64,000 bases of DNA, taken from positions 62,001-126,000 of the forward strand of contig MAAO01000016.1 of NCBI GenBank assembly GCA_002163155.1, in the 5' to 3' direction. The position numbers were made by a program, and so were the translations under genes. Origin of the DNA: Halobacteriovorax marinus (GTDB taxonomy: Bacteria; Bdellovibrionota; Bacteriovoracia; Bacteriovoracales; Bacteriovoracaceae). Below, piece by piece: positions 16,619-25,867 of this stretch (position 1 is the first letter of the stretch; the number at the start of each line of letters is the position of its first letter). The notes beneath the pieces were generated by a model, which saw nothing but the letters and a program-made list of their open reading frames with translations, did no database searches and had not been told where the DNA came from.

Positions 16619-18568
16619 CTATCTAGACAAAGGTTCATTTTTTTCACAACTTAATTCACCAAGACGACGTCCTCTGGTCAATAAAAAATCTTGAAAGATT
16701 CTATAGGACGTCGTTCCACCGAATAATCTAAGCCCTTTGCCACTTCTTTTGGAGTCTACACCTGTCCAAATGACTCCAAGATTCCATCCGTCATAGAAAA
16801 CAAACCAGTTATCGTAGCCATTATTAGATGTTCCCGTTTTTCCAAAAAACTTAAGGCCTCTGAGGTCTTTTGACACAATTTTTCGAATTGTTGTTTTTCT
16901 TGGGTCACTTAAGACATTAAGAACTGTCTCATCCCACTTCTTAACACCCTTAGAGACTTGAGAACACTCACTTATCAAGAGCTTACGATAGATCTCAAAG
17001 AGTTCGAACACTGACAATTCTATAGATCCCAATAATTGACTAGGATATTGATCAAGGGGCGTTTTTAAGCTTGGAATATATTCCTTCGTTAGTGTTTCTA
17101 ACTTTTTAAAGCCATATTGCTCAGCTAATCTAACCACTGGTCTATTTAAAGATTCCTGTAGGGCCCTCGTTATAGAAACCTCTTGATCGTGAACCACGTG
17201 AGATTCCCTTGGTGTCCACTTACCAGAAACTAGATTCATTGTAATAGGACTAGTGGAAACTTGATCGTCCCACTTCAGTCCAAGGTAAGTCATTAAGGTA
17301 TAATAAATTGGTTTCAATGAGCTACCCACCGAATGCCGCTCATTACTAATGGCCCTTATTTTATCCCTTTCCCATTTTGAGTAGTACGAGTACTGATTTT
17401 TACTATTTAAATTTCCAATCACTATTTTTACAGCCAAGTCTTCATCACTATATTTTTCTGAGATATCTGATAAAACTTTGTGAGTATTCTTGATTAGAAT
17501 AAATTGTTCGTAGGAGTTGATGGCGGAGATTTCATTTACTCTAGAAGCATAAATAAGTGGCTTATATCGATCTCCCATGACTCTATTTTTTAAATGAGTG
17601 AGCCACTTTTGCCACTCCTTATGACTCCACTTATGATCAACATCTTTGGAAAATAATTGCATGGCAATGAGTTTATTATAAACAATATTAGCGCGCTCTA
17701 TAAGCCTATCAAGATGATTTAGGGGGCTATAGAAATAAGGCCCCTTGAGTAAACTGATAAGAATTGCGGCTTCAAAGGGGGCAATTTCATTGGGTTTTTT
17801 TCCAAAGTAAAATATACTTGCCGAATAGAGACCTTTTATTCTTATGCCATTAAAACTTCCCCAGAAAACTTCATTAAAATACGAAGCTAAAATTTCTTCC
17901 TTTGAAAATTTAGTCTCAATATATACAGCAACAATAATTTCTTTAATTTTTCTCTTAAAAGATTTTTCGTTACTATAGAAGAGGTTTTTAACTAGTTGCT
18001 GAGTAAGAGTTGATGCTCCTTGAGCCAATCTTAGCTCTACAATATCTGTAGCAATGGCACGAAAAATAGACTTTAAATCAATACCAAAATGAGTAAGAAA
18101 CCTCGAATCTTCAATTCCAATCAATCCTTTCCAAAAAACAGACGGCATATTTCCAAAAGGAATTCTTCTTTGATAACAGGAAGTTCTTTTACACTCATTT
18201 AGAGAAAGAGTTGGCAGATCAATTTTCTTTAATGTTAAATATCCCTTTCGATATTCCTTAATTTTCTTAGTTTCTTTTAACAGTTGAATATTTTCTTTGA
18301 AACTCAAGCCGCTATTTGTAAATAATCCAAAATCATATAAGTCGGATTTATTGATATATGTGTCACTATCCAAACTTGAGGTACCTGAACTTAATGCTAT
18401 CGATTTATCAAATGTTCTAATTCTCTCTACCGGAACATCGCTAATCGTCTGAACCATAAATATGGATATAGCAATTGCCATAATTACCGTTAGTAAACAT
18501 ATGACCAATAAGATCGTTTTAATATGACGCACCATTACCGAACTATTTCCCTTCATTTTTGACTTCAT
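16619..18568 (-). CDS. Class A penicillin-binding protein (bifunctional peptidoglycan synthase)
   Basis: A 649-residue inner-membrane protein with one N-terminal transmembrane helix (about 15-38). The GT51 glycosyltransferase domain has IGIEDSRFLTHFGID, then GASTLTQQLVKNLFYS, then the RKIKEIIVAVYIE and EEILASYFNEVFWG segments. A penicillin-binding transpeptidase domain follows, with SxxK as SSLK (about 415), SxN as SLN (about 467) and KTGTS (about 585). It polymerises and cross-links peptidoglycan. It is shorter than E. coli PBP1a/1b and lacks an obvious extra C-terminal domain. Two further ATGs lie within the first 12 codons, so the exact start is uncertain. It diverges from the porin-like gene across 67 bases. 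Confidence 0.9.
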   Translation of the reverse strand: MKSKMKGNSSVMVRHIKTILLVICLLTVIMAIAISIFMVQTISDVPVERIRTFDKSIALSSGTSSLDSDTYINKSDLYDFGLFTNSGLSFKENIQLLKETKKIKEYRKGYLTLKKIDLPTLSLNECKRTSCYQRRIPFGNMPSVFWKGLIGIEDSRFLTHFGIDLKSIFRAIATDIVELRLAQGASTLTQQLVKNLFYSNEKSFKRKIKEIIVAVYIETKFSKEEILASYFNEVFWGSFNGIRIKGLYSASIFYFGKKPNEIAPFEAAILISLLKGPYFYSPLNHLDRLIERANIVYNKLIAMQLFSKDVDHKWSHKEWQKWLTHLKNRVMGDRYKPLIYASRVNEISAINSYEQFILIKNTHKVLSDISEKYSDEDLAVKIVIGNLNSKNQYSYYSKWERDKIRAISNERHSVGSSLKPIYYTLMTYLGLKWDDQVSTSPITMNLVSGKWTPRESHVVHDQEVSITRALQESLNRPVVRLAEQYGFKKLETLTKEYIPSLKTPLDQYPSQLLGSIELSVFELFEIYRKLLISECSQVSKGVKKWDETVLNVLSDPRKTTIRKIVSKDLRGLKFFGKTGTSNNGYDNWFVFYDGWNLGVIWTGVDSKRSGKGLRLFGGTTSYRIFQDFLLTRGRRLGELSCEKNEPLSR

Positions 18569-18635
18569 TTTGTATTTACATATATTATCATGGGAAGTTC
18601 ACATACTTAAATTGTATTATTAAGGGAGTAATTTA

Positions 18636-20120
18636 GTGTTACGCAAAAAACTCGAAAAATTTTCAAAAGTGACAGCTCTTGTTGCACTTTCTATGACTAC
18701 GGCCCAAGCGCTACCAATTGATTGGCACGGTGTATTTGGAGTAGATACAACACTTATCGATAGTTTTAGAAGAGTAAAATCTACTACGGCTAATAAACCT
18801 ATGTCTGCAAACCTTGGATCTCAAGAGATTGACCTAGCGACAGGTGCCGACAAGGCTTCTTTTCAAAGTTATATCTTTCGTCTTAATCCTCATATCATTG
18901 TAAATGATTCAGCTAGTTTTAAAGCAGAATTCACTTCTGGCTACGGTAGAGGAGGTTTTCTAGGAGATGACCGTGCAGTTGACGGTAATTCTGGAAATGG
19001 TTTTGGAAACGCGTTGTATGTTCAAAACAAATCAAGTGGATCTGACAGTTTAGTTATCAATAAAGCCTATATGGAGCTTTACTCTGACACTGCGACTTAT
19101 GTTGTTGGACGTCAATCTTCACACTGGGGACTTGGTGCTCTAGTAAATGGTGGCGATAATACATGGGACAGACATTCTTATACTAGAGATGGATTAACTG
19201 CAAAAATCAAAATTGGAAACTTCCAAATTGAACCATACTGGGCAAAGATTGATTCTTCAGGATCACTTGCTAGAACAACGAAAGTTAGTGAAATTGGTAC
19301 TGCATTAGTTTATGACAATGTAGATAGAGATATTGCTTTTGGTATTCTCTATTCCAAGAAAAAGAATAAGCCAGGAAATGCAACTACCGATACAAACACT
19401 ACGACAATTGGTAGTGGTAACTACGCTCTAGGTGAAACTAACATCACTGTTACTGATCTCTACTTTAAGAAATTATTTGGAAACTTTACTATTGAAGCTG
19501 AAGTTCCAATTATTAGTGGTGAACTTGGAAATGTTTACAATGCTCAAAGTGTAAAAGTTAATTCAAAGTCGTTTATTTTTGAAACTGGATATAAACTTAG
19601 TGACTCTTGGAAGTTAGAGCTCAACTTTGGATCTGTTAGTGGACACAATGGTTCAACAACAGGTTATGAAGCTATGTATCTTAACCCAAACTATCAAATT
19701 GCTAACTTACTATTTAGATATAACCTCCAAGCGATTAACGATCCTTCTAATCAAAATGTTTATGACTCTTATATGACAAACGCTAAGTATATTAAGTTTG
19801 CCGGTGTTTATAATTCAGATAAGTGGTCATGGGTTGCTGCTGTTATTTGGGCCAAGGCAAATGAAACTGCTAAGAATGGTCAATCATCATACAACCACAC
19901 AAATAACAAAATCTTTACTGCTGCAGATACTCAATCTGATGACCTAGGTGTAGAACTAGACTTAAATTTTGATTATCACTGGAACAATGCTGTAAACATT
20001 GGTGGATCACTTGGTTACCTATTTACTGGTGATTACTATGCTTTCACTAACGATCCAAACAGTAAGAATAAAACTGAGAACTCTTTTGCTCTTCAGTTAA
20101 GAACTTCAGTTGAATTCTAA
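18636..20120 (+). CDS. Porin-like outer-membrane beta-barrel protein
   Basis: A 494-residue protein with a signal peptide ending near AQALP. The mature part is rich in amphipathic beta strands (FIFRLNPHIIVNDSASFKAE, TYVVGRQSSHWGLGALVNGG, and others) and ends in LRTSVEF with a terminal Phe, typical of barrels recognised by BamA. GTG at 18636 is the start, with AGGGAG 7 bases upstream. It is monocistronic, with a strong terminator following. It is likely an abundant channel; the substrate cannot be read from sequence. Confidence 0.8.
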   Translation: MLRKKLEKFSKVTALVALSMTTAQALPIDWHGVFGVDTTLIDSFRRVKSTTANKPMSANLGSQEIDLATGADKASFQSYIFRLNPHIIVNDSASFKAEFTSGYGRGGFLGDDRAVDGNSGNGFGNALYVQNKSSGSDSLVINKAYMELYSDTATYVVGRQSSHWGLGALVNGGDNTWDRHSYTRDGLTAKIKIGNFQIEPYWAKIDSSGSLARTTKVSEIGTALVYDNVDRDIAFGILYSKKKNKPGNATTDTNTTTIGSGNYALGETNITVTDLYFKKLFGNFTIEAEVPIISGELGNVYNAQSVKVNSKSFIFETGYKLSDSWKLELNFGSVSGHNGSTTGYEAMYLNPNYQIANLLFRYNLQAINDPSNQNVYDSYMTNAKYIKFAGVYNSDKWSWVAAVIWAKANETAKNGQSSYNHTNNKIFTAADTQSDDLGVELDLNFDYHWNNAVNIGGSLGYLFTGDYYAFTNDPNSKNKTENSFALQLRTSVEF

Positions 20121-20140
20121 ATTTGAAATTAAATTTTAAT

Positions 20141-20171
20141 CAAAAAAAAAGCTCCGAAAGGAGCTTTTTTT
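20141..20171. terminator. Bidirectional terminator between convergent genes
   Basis: A GCTCC/GGAGC stem with a GAAA tetraloop (20151-20164) has nine A on the left and eight T on the right, so it can end transcription on both strands. It serves the porin-like gene (plus) and the large exported hypothetical (minus), whose stop adjoins it at 20171. Confidence 0.92.
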
Positions 20172-22201
20172 TATCGTCTTATTAGGTCGGAGGCAAAACT
20201 TGTATCCACACCCATATTGTACATAATCGATTGATCAGTCATACCTTGCTGACTACTTCTAATATTGAAGAAATCAATTGAGGATCCAGAAGCTCCAGAA
20301 GCTGGTCCACGCCCTGCTTGCTCAGCTCTTTGAGCTTCACTTAGGTATGCACTATATAAGTTGTAGTTTGCTTGCTGAGCATCCATTTTAGATTGGTAAC
20401 TATTCATTTTACTATCATTCATTCTAGAGCGGTAGTATTGACCTTGTTTAAATTGCTGACATTGAGTTGGGTTACTTAGGCTTCCCCAAAATCCAACCTT
20501 ACAGGCCTTTTGTCCACGCTCTTGTTCACGTTTTACAAATGAATTATGTTGCTTAATTCTTGAGCTCGCTAAAGACTCATATTTTCTTTTAGCAAAGAAC
20601 ATTGGAGTTTTACTACCTCTGATTGATTTCGCGACATTTTTCCACTCACCAGAATCTTTTGTTTTAAATAATTTTAATCTGTCTTCAATTTCTTCTTCTG
20701 CATCTTCAATATCTAATTGCTCATCACAATCCAAACATACTTTAGATAAGAATTTTGAACTTGAAGCTGCTCTTACAAACTCTTTTCCAAGTGAAGTTAA
20801 ACCATTTCTTTGCATGGCTTCAATTCCTTCACCAGTCTCTTCTGAAGAGGCAAATTCATCAAACTCTTCCAAGGTTTCATTAAGACTAGCAACTCTAGTT
20901 TCTATGGCCTCACGCTTGATAGAATCCGCATCACTATCACCAAGTTCTTCGTAGCTTTCAATTGATCTAGCAAGTACTTCTTTTGTTGGCTCTACAATCT
21001 CATTTTGATACTGCTTAAATAGGCTCTTTAATTCCTTTTTGATTTTATTATAAGTTCTTCCTTTCTTCTTCTTTATATTTGAATACTTTGAAAGTTTCTT
21101 TAATTGTACTGCAATATCATTACGAATTTCAGTAGCCTTTTCATCAAGACCTTCTGTAAGTAGAAGTGAATAAACTTCTCTAATTTTTTGTTGGAGTTCG
21201 GTTCTATTTCCTGTGTCCTTATCAATTAATCTCTTGATAGCATAGATGTCACCGTCTTTTGCGCTTTCACAGGCAATTCTAGCAAAGTCCCATTTCTTAT
21301 CTTCAACAGACTTAAAAACAAAATTATTATTGCTTTCACCTTTCTTAACTCCATACCCTTGTACTTTAGTACAGGCCCAATCGGAGTTTGTATCGTTAAT
21401 CATCTTGTCTTCATATTCAACAAAGCTATTGTTGTCTGACACAGGACTAGCAAAGAGAAGCTTTGAGCTTTTACTAATGTCAAATCCATCTCTTCCCTTT
21501 TTCTGTAATTTCAAAAGAGACCTTGAATAATCAAATTGTGTATTATTTCTATCCATTGTTAACCTTCCGTTAACAACAGTTATGTATTTTTTTGCTTTCA
21601 TGCAAAGACCAATTTTATCTTTCATAGAAAAAGAGTTTATATAGACCTTCATTTTCAAGTCAGCGTCGGTTACATTTGGCTCACTTTTCTTAACTTCTGC
21701 AATAAACGATTTAACTTCATCTTCTTCTATATTTGCAGTGTAATAAGCTGCAATATCAGGATCATTATCCTTAATGCCAAGATCAGATGCAGAGTAATCC
21801 TTCTTATTCATGAATTGCACGATATGATTATTATTAGCGTCTAGAATTCTATTAACTTCTAGGTTTGCACATTTTGAAGCATATTTTTTGAACTCTAATT
21901 TAAACTCAGTATCACTATGGGCAGACATAGAAGGAAATGTCCCTCCATTTAAAATTCTCAATTCTTCCATTGAGATCATACCGTTTTCTTTAATTTTTTC
22001 ACGACATTGTTTATCATCAAGTCTATTACTAGAAGCATCGTTGGGAGTAATATCTCCACCGCTAATACTTGTTCGTCTAGAAGAGTCTGTTTCAGACGAG
22101 CTATAATCCAAACTTCCAAAATCTACACGATCAATTGACAGAGCAGTTGGTGAAAGAAGTCCCATAGATAGTAAAAGTAATAGATTTTTGTTCACTTTCA
22201 T
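20171..22201 (-). CDS. Large hypothetical exported protein
   Basis: The ATG at 22199-22201 is chosen because it begins a clear signal peptide (MKVNKNLLLLLSMGLLSPTALS). An upstream in-frame ATG would add 17 non-signal residues. The 676-residue product is charged and mostly helical, with long Glu/Lys stretches around residues 350-470, a VCLDCDEQ cysteine pair near 500, and a Gln/Ser/Asn/Tyr-rich C terminus (about 600-676). No family is recognised. It follows the 22329-23357 gene on the same strand after a strong hairpin. Confidence 0.65.
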   Translation of the reverse strand: MKVNKNLLLLLSMGLLSPTALSIDRVDFGSLDYSSSETDSSRRTSISGGDITPNDASSNRLDDKQCREKIKENGMISMEELRILNGGTFPSMSAHSDTEFKLEFKKYASKCANLEVNRILDANNNHIVQFMNKKDYSASDLGIKDNDPDIAAYYTANIEEDEVKSFIAEVKKSEPNVTDADLKMKVYINSFSMKDKIGLCMKAKKYITVVNGRLTMDRNNTQFDYSRSLLKLQKKGRDGFDISKSSKLLFASPVSDNNSFVEYEDKMINDTNSDWACTKVQGYGVKKGESNNNFVFKSVEDKKWDFARIACESAKDGDIYAIKRLIDKDTGNRTELQQKIREVYSLLLTEGLDEKATEIRNDIAVQLKKLSKYSNIKKKKGRTYNKIKKELKSLFKQYQNEIVEPTKEVLARSIESYEELGDSDADSIKREAIETRVASLNETLEEFDEFASSEETGEGIEAMQRNGLTSLGKEFVRAASSSKFLSKVCLDCDEQLDIEDAEEEIEDRLKLFKTKDSGEWKNVAKSIRGSKTPMFFAKRKYESLASSRIKQHNSFVKREQERGQKACKVGFWGSLSNPTQCQQFKQGQYYRSRMNDSKMNSYQSKMDAQQANYNLYSAYLSEAQRAEQAGRGPASGASGSSIDFFNIRSSQQGMTDQSIMYNMGVDTSFASDLIRR

Positions 22202-22287
22202 AAATAATTCCCAATTATCATAACGATAAAATAAATATCTCGTTACTCTCATCGGAATTAAGTTAAATTACTTGAATAAAAGGCTTA

Positions 22288-22319
22288 ATAGTGTCTAATT
22301 CCAAACGCTTAGACACTAT
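22288..22319 (-). terminator. Strong intergenic hairpin, possible terminator
   Basis: A perfect 11-bp stem (22288-22298 with 22309-22319) encloses a 10-base loop. On the minus strand it follows the stop of the 22329-23357 gene and precedes a T-rich but interrupted tract (AAGCCTTTTATTC). AAAAGGCTTA-like direct repeats flank it (about 22278-22287 and 22322-22332). It may be a terminator or an RNA processing and stability element. Confidence 0.5.
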
Positions 22320-22328
22320 GAAAAGGGC

Positions 22329-23357
22329 TTAATATACCAGAATTGGTCTTTCGGTAGAAATAGTTTTTTCGTCTCTATTAACAGTTAGAGGGATTTCAGT
22401 TGCTAAATTTTTCTCTAATTTATTCTTCTTTTCTAAATTTTTCTCTTCAATTTTCTTATAACTCAAAGCTCTTTTAGTTAAAGAGTCTCCTTTATTAGTA
22501 TAAATTTTGTAGCCTAGAAAACGAATATTATAAATGTTCTTTTCCTGATCTTTTAGCATGATATGTTTTGGTAACTCATGCGTTCCATTAAATAATATAT
22601 AATCAGAAAAGTATGTTTCTACATCTGTAGTTCCCTTTGTAACCTTAAGACTTACAAGTTGGTGTTCTTCGTTTGTAAATCTCGCATTGATTCCATCTAT
22701 ATTTAAATTTAAGAAAAAGTTATTACCTATTTTCTCTAGTTTTAACTTTTCGTTTGATACATACATATTTGTAGATTTTAGTTCCGCAATTCTCTTCTTC
22801 TCTTCTTCATCTTCACTTTCCATTGGTGATTGAAGATCATCTTTTATTGTTTCATCATTATTTATAGCAACAAGATACTTCTTGTATCTGTCATAGAGCT
22901 CAATCTTTTCTTGATTTAAAGAATCTTTATTAGACATATACATCGTTGAATACTTCTTAAGTAAACCCGCCATACCATCAGATTTATTTAATCCATACAT
23001 TATTAAGAATGAGTAGAAGAGGTTTCTTTCCAATAGCTCATCATTGACAACTTTAGGGACAAGGTCGTTTAAAAACAAAGTACTCATTACTCCGTTTTTA
23101 GTCATTGCTCCATTTTTATATTCAATCTGAAGAAATTGAATTCTTGCTTCATATTCGAGACTGAAAATAAATTTAAAGAAACGAGGCTCAAACTTAGCAA
23201 GATCAGTCTCCTCTCTTTGAATTAATGCCTTGATAACAATTAAATCACCGTTAATGGCCTTACTGTTTGGGTTTCTAAAAAGGCCTTCAATGCTTGGATT
23301 TGCTGCTATAGAAAGAGCAGTATGAAACAACACACATAAAACTAAAAGTATTCTCAT
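22329..23357 (-). CDS. Hypothetical exported protein
   Basis: A 342-residue protein with a signal peptide (MRILLVLCVLFHTALSIAAN). The N-terminal half is helical (about 25-190). The second half is more beta-like, with GNNFFLNLNIDGINARFTNE around residue 218. A Lys/Glu-rich coil and a short C-terminal tail follow. No family is recognised. It abuts galU, whose stop is 2 bases upstream of its start, so it is probably co-transcribed with galU. Confidence 0.65.
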   Translation of the reverse strand: MRILLVLCVLFHTALSIAANPSIEGLFRNPNSKAINGDLIVIKALIQREETDLAKFEPRFFKFIFSLEYEARIQFLQIEYKNGAMTKNGVMSTLFLNDLVPKVVNDELLERNLFYSFLIMYGLNKSDGMAGLLKKYSTMYMSNKDSLNQEKIELYDRYKKYLVAINNDETIKDDLQSPMESEDEEEKKRIAELKSTNMYVSNEKLKLEKIGNNFFLNLNIDGINARFTNEEHQLVSLKVTKGTTDVETYFSDYILFNGTHELPKHIMLKDQEKNIYNIRFLGYKIYTNKGDSLTKRALSYKKIEEKNLEKKNKLEKNLATEIPLTVNRDEKTISTERPILVY

Positions 23358-23358
23358 A

Positions 23359-24243
23359 TTAAATTCCGTAAGTTTTGATTTTTTCCCGAATAATGTTCAT
23401 CATTATATCTTTAGTAGCATTATCTCTTAAAGCAAATTCTACTGTTGCATTTAAAAAACCTTCAATATTTCCGGTATCAAAACGATCGCCTTCAAAGATA
23501 TGAGCAAAGACTTTCTCTCTACCTGCTAACATATTAATAGCATCAGTTAGTTGATATTCGCCACCTACACCTCTTGGTATCCGATCTAAACAGTCAAATA
23601 TTTCACCTGTCAAAATATATCTGCCCGGCGTGGCGAGGTTAGTTGGAGCATCCTCTGGTCTTGGTTTTTCAATCATGGCCTTCATATGTAGAGTTAGCTT
23701 ATCTGAATCTAGAAATTCTCCGTCTACGATGCCATATTTAGACGTATCAAGGTTTGGAACCTCCATTACACCAATAACAGACTTATTATCATTTGCAATA
23801 GAAACTTCTGAAAGCTGCTTTGTCACAGGTTTTTTAGACCTTACTAAATCATCTCCAAGAATTACTGCAAAGGTATCATCCCCAATAATAGGCTTGGCAC
23901 AGTTGATAGCATGACCAAGACCCAATTGTTCTTTCTGTCGAACAGTGATGATTTCAATCATTGAACCAATGTTTTGAATAAGGTTTAGTTCCTTTTCCTT
24001 ACCATTTTGCTCAAGAAATTTTTCTAGTTCTAAATTTCTATCGAAATAGTTTTCAATTGTTTCCTTTCCAGAAGAAGTAACAAAAACAAGTTGCTCAATA
24101 CCTGACTCAACTGCTTCCATAACAGAGTAATGAATCATCGGAATATTAATTATGGGAATCATTTCTTTTGGGATTTGTTTAGTGGCCGGGAGAAACCTTG
24201 TTCCTTTCCCAGCAACAGGGATGACGGCCTTCCGAATATTCAT
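23359..24243 (-). CDS. galU: UTP-glucose-1-phosphate uridylyltransferase (GalU)
   Basis: A 294-residue GalU with the nucleotide-binding N terminus AVIPVAGKGTRFLPATKQIP. It also has KEMIPIINIPMIHYSV, the uridine-binding FAVILGDDLV segment, MIEKPRPEDAPTNLA and GGEYQLTDAI. It makes UDP-glucose for envelope glycans. The ATG at 24241-24243 is chosen because it aligns with the family start and has AAGGAT 8 bases upstream; an earlier frame-open extension runs into the divergent gene. Only 37 bases separate it from the divergent start at 24281. Confidence 0.95.
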   Translation of the reverse strand: MNIRKAVIPVAGKGTRFLPATKQIPKEMIPIINIPMIHYSVMEAVESGIEQLVFVTSSGKETIENYFDRNLELEKFLEQNGKEKELNLIQNIGSMIEIITVRQKEQLGLGHAINCAKPIIGDDTFAVILGDDLVRSKKPVTKQLSEVSIANDNKSVIGVMEVPNLDTSKYGIVDGEFLDSDKLTLHMKAMIEKPRPEDAPTNLATPGRYILTGEIFDCLDRIPRGVGGEYQLTDAINMLAGREKVFAHIFEGDRFDTGNIEGFLNATVEFALRDNATKDIMMNIIREKIKTYGI

Positions 24244-24280
24244 TATACTATCCTTAGTTAACTTTTTTCTGGAATCAAAT

Positions 24281-25168
24281 ATGAAACTTAGATTATCACA
24301 TTTAGCACTCTTGTCCATCTGCCTAAACATTGCGTTCAGCACAAATGCTAGAATTCTTGAATATGAAACGACAAGACAAAAGGCAACAGGCGGTGCAGGA
24401 GCTGGTGCCCTATTAGTTGAAGAGTCTGTTTTCCTAAATCCTGCTTCTATTGCTTTTTTTAATGTTAGTTCTTTCTATTTTCAAAAGGTAAATACAGAGC
24501 AAACATCTGATTCTTCAGAAGTTTCAAATTCCGATACGATGAGTATTATCGCGTCAGAAACTAAAGGCGACATGAAGGGAGCGATTGCTTACACGAAGCA
24601 GAAAAAGGGGTCTGAAAAGAGAAAGACAATTGGTGCTTCAATGGCATCACCTCTTAGCAAGACTTCAGCTTTTGGTATGAGTTACCAACATATTAAGGAA
24701 ACTCTTAAGAATGATCAAAATGTAGATCAAGAAGAAACTTACAAGAAGTTTACAATTGGCCTTATAAGGAATGTATCTCCTGAATTAACAATCGGTTTCG
24801 TCGTAATTGATCCTCTACGTGAGAGACCTCAAGATTCTAAAGCAATTGTTGGTTTCCAATATGAATTCAAAAATACTATTTCATTAATATTTGACAGTGG
24901 TGCAGACTGGAAAGAGGATCTCTCCTCTTCTCTTGTTTGGAAAGCCGCTGCTTCAATCAAGTTTTTGGATAACTTCTTTTTAAGAGTTGGTACTTATAGA
25001 GATAAGGCCTTAAAAGAAAGGGGATCAGGAGGAGGAATTGGTTGGGTTCAACCGAAGTTAACTTTTGAAGTTGCCCTTAAAAACTCCACTCTTGAAGAAA
25101 GTAAAATTCTTAATCAGGAAGGTGAGCAAATTAAAGAAACATCTCTTTCTATGTCGTACAGGTTTTAA
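24281..25168 (+). CDS. Exported barrel-type protein (hypothetical)
   Basis: A 295-residue protein with signal peptide (MKLRLSHLALLSICLNIAFSTNA). The ATG at 24281 is preferred because the longer frame would overlap galU. The mature N terminus RILEYETTRQKATGGAGAGALLVEESVFLNPASIAF resembles the plug-like start of FadL/OmpP1-type or PorV-like barrels, which also have a GAGxA...NPA pattern. The rest is beta-strand-rich and ends in LSMSYRF. It is first in a tightly packed plus-strand run. Confidence 0.65.
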   Translation: MKLRLSHLALLSICLNIAFSTNARILEYETTRQKATGGAGAGALLVEESVFLNPASIAFFNVSSFYFQKVNTEQTSDSSEVSNSDTMSIIASETKGDMKGAIAYTKQKKGSEKRKTIGASMASPLSKTSAFGMSYQHIKETLKNDQNVDQEETYKKFTIGLIRNVSPELTIGFVVIDPLRERPQDSKAIVGFQYEFKNTISLIFDSGADWKEDLSSSLVWKAAASIKFLDNFFLRVGTYRDKALKERGSGGGIGWVQPKLTFEVALKNSTLEESKILNQEGEQIKETSLSMSYRF

Positions 25169-25171
25169 AAG

Positions 25172-25867
25172 ATGGAAGATGATTCAAAAGAAGAACGTAG
25201 ACCAGAATCAGTTTTAACTGCTTACAGAGACAGACTAAAGGTTTTAAAACAAGCCAGGGATTACTCTTCTAGAGGAGATATCCCTAAGTCTGTCGAAAGG
25301 TACTCGACCTACCTTAACACTTTAGCTACTTACTTTAAAACGACTGAAGATAAACTCTCTCCTGCATTGTTTGATGCGGAAAAAGAAATCTCTGAACTAT
25401 TATTAATTAGTCATGCATATTGGGATTTATCTAAAGCATACGATCGAAGCCCTAACCTGCACAAAGAAGCCGTTAGATGTTTAGATCAGTTTGTTAAATT
25501 TAGTATTGGATTTAAATTTCAACATATTAACGCTCAAATGCTTAAGAAATTTATTAAAAGAAAACAAGCTCATAATATAAAAGCTTTTTCAAAGGCACAT
25601 CAAAAAATACAAGTTGAATCTAAGGGTTGTTTCATAGCAACCTATAGTTTTGGTACAGAACACCAGGTGACAAATGATCTTCGGGACTTTAAATCAATCT
25701 TGGTTAAGTCGAAGATAGGAATACGGCTTGTAGAGTTCTATTATTCTACCTCGCCTTCAGTTGTAAACTTATTTGAAAAGGCAGGCGCGACTGGGAAGTA
25801 TATTAACCTTCTATTCTTAAAACCTTTTCTATATTGTTTTTCAAAAATGGTAAAACTAATTAAATGA
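25172..25867 (+). CDS. Protein with C-terminal CFI-box domain
   Basis: A 231-residue protein. The first 140 residues are helical with a TPR-like feel. Residues of about 150-230 begin GCFIATYSFGTEHQV and continue LRDFKSILVKSKIGIRLVEFYYSTSP. This is the pattern of the CFI-box C-terminal domain (cysteine then FIAT, an LRxF(R)D stretch and YYxxSP). Its function is unknown, and it often ends with a hydrophobic segment as here. It lies 3 bases after the barrel-type gene and overlaps the LptF/G-like gene by 4 bases, so the three are translationally coupled. Confidence 0.7.
   Translation: MEDDSKEERRPESVLTAYRDRLKVLKQARDYSSRGDIPKSVERYSTYLNTLATYFKTTEDKLSPALFDAEKEISELLLISHAYWDLSKAYDRSPNLHKEAVRCLDQFVKFSIGFKFQHINAQMLKKFIKRKQAHNIKAFSKAHQKIQVESKGCFIATYSFGTEHQVTNDLRDFKSILVKSKIGIRLVEFYYSTSPSVVNLFEKAGATGKYINLLFLKPFLYCFSKMVKLIK

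Noticed and set aside
16696-16711. A ninth copy of the 16-mer inside the penicillin-binding protein gene
   Set aside because: It shares 12 of 16 bases (core TTCTATAGGAC) but lacks both outer arms; chance similarity in coding DNA is sufficient.
24152-24280. Longer N terminus for the barrel-type protein
   Set aside because: It would overlap the start of galU and place the signal peptide internally; ATG at 24281 gives a normal signal peptide.
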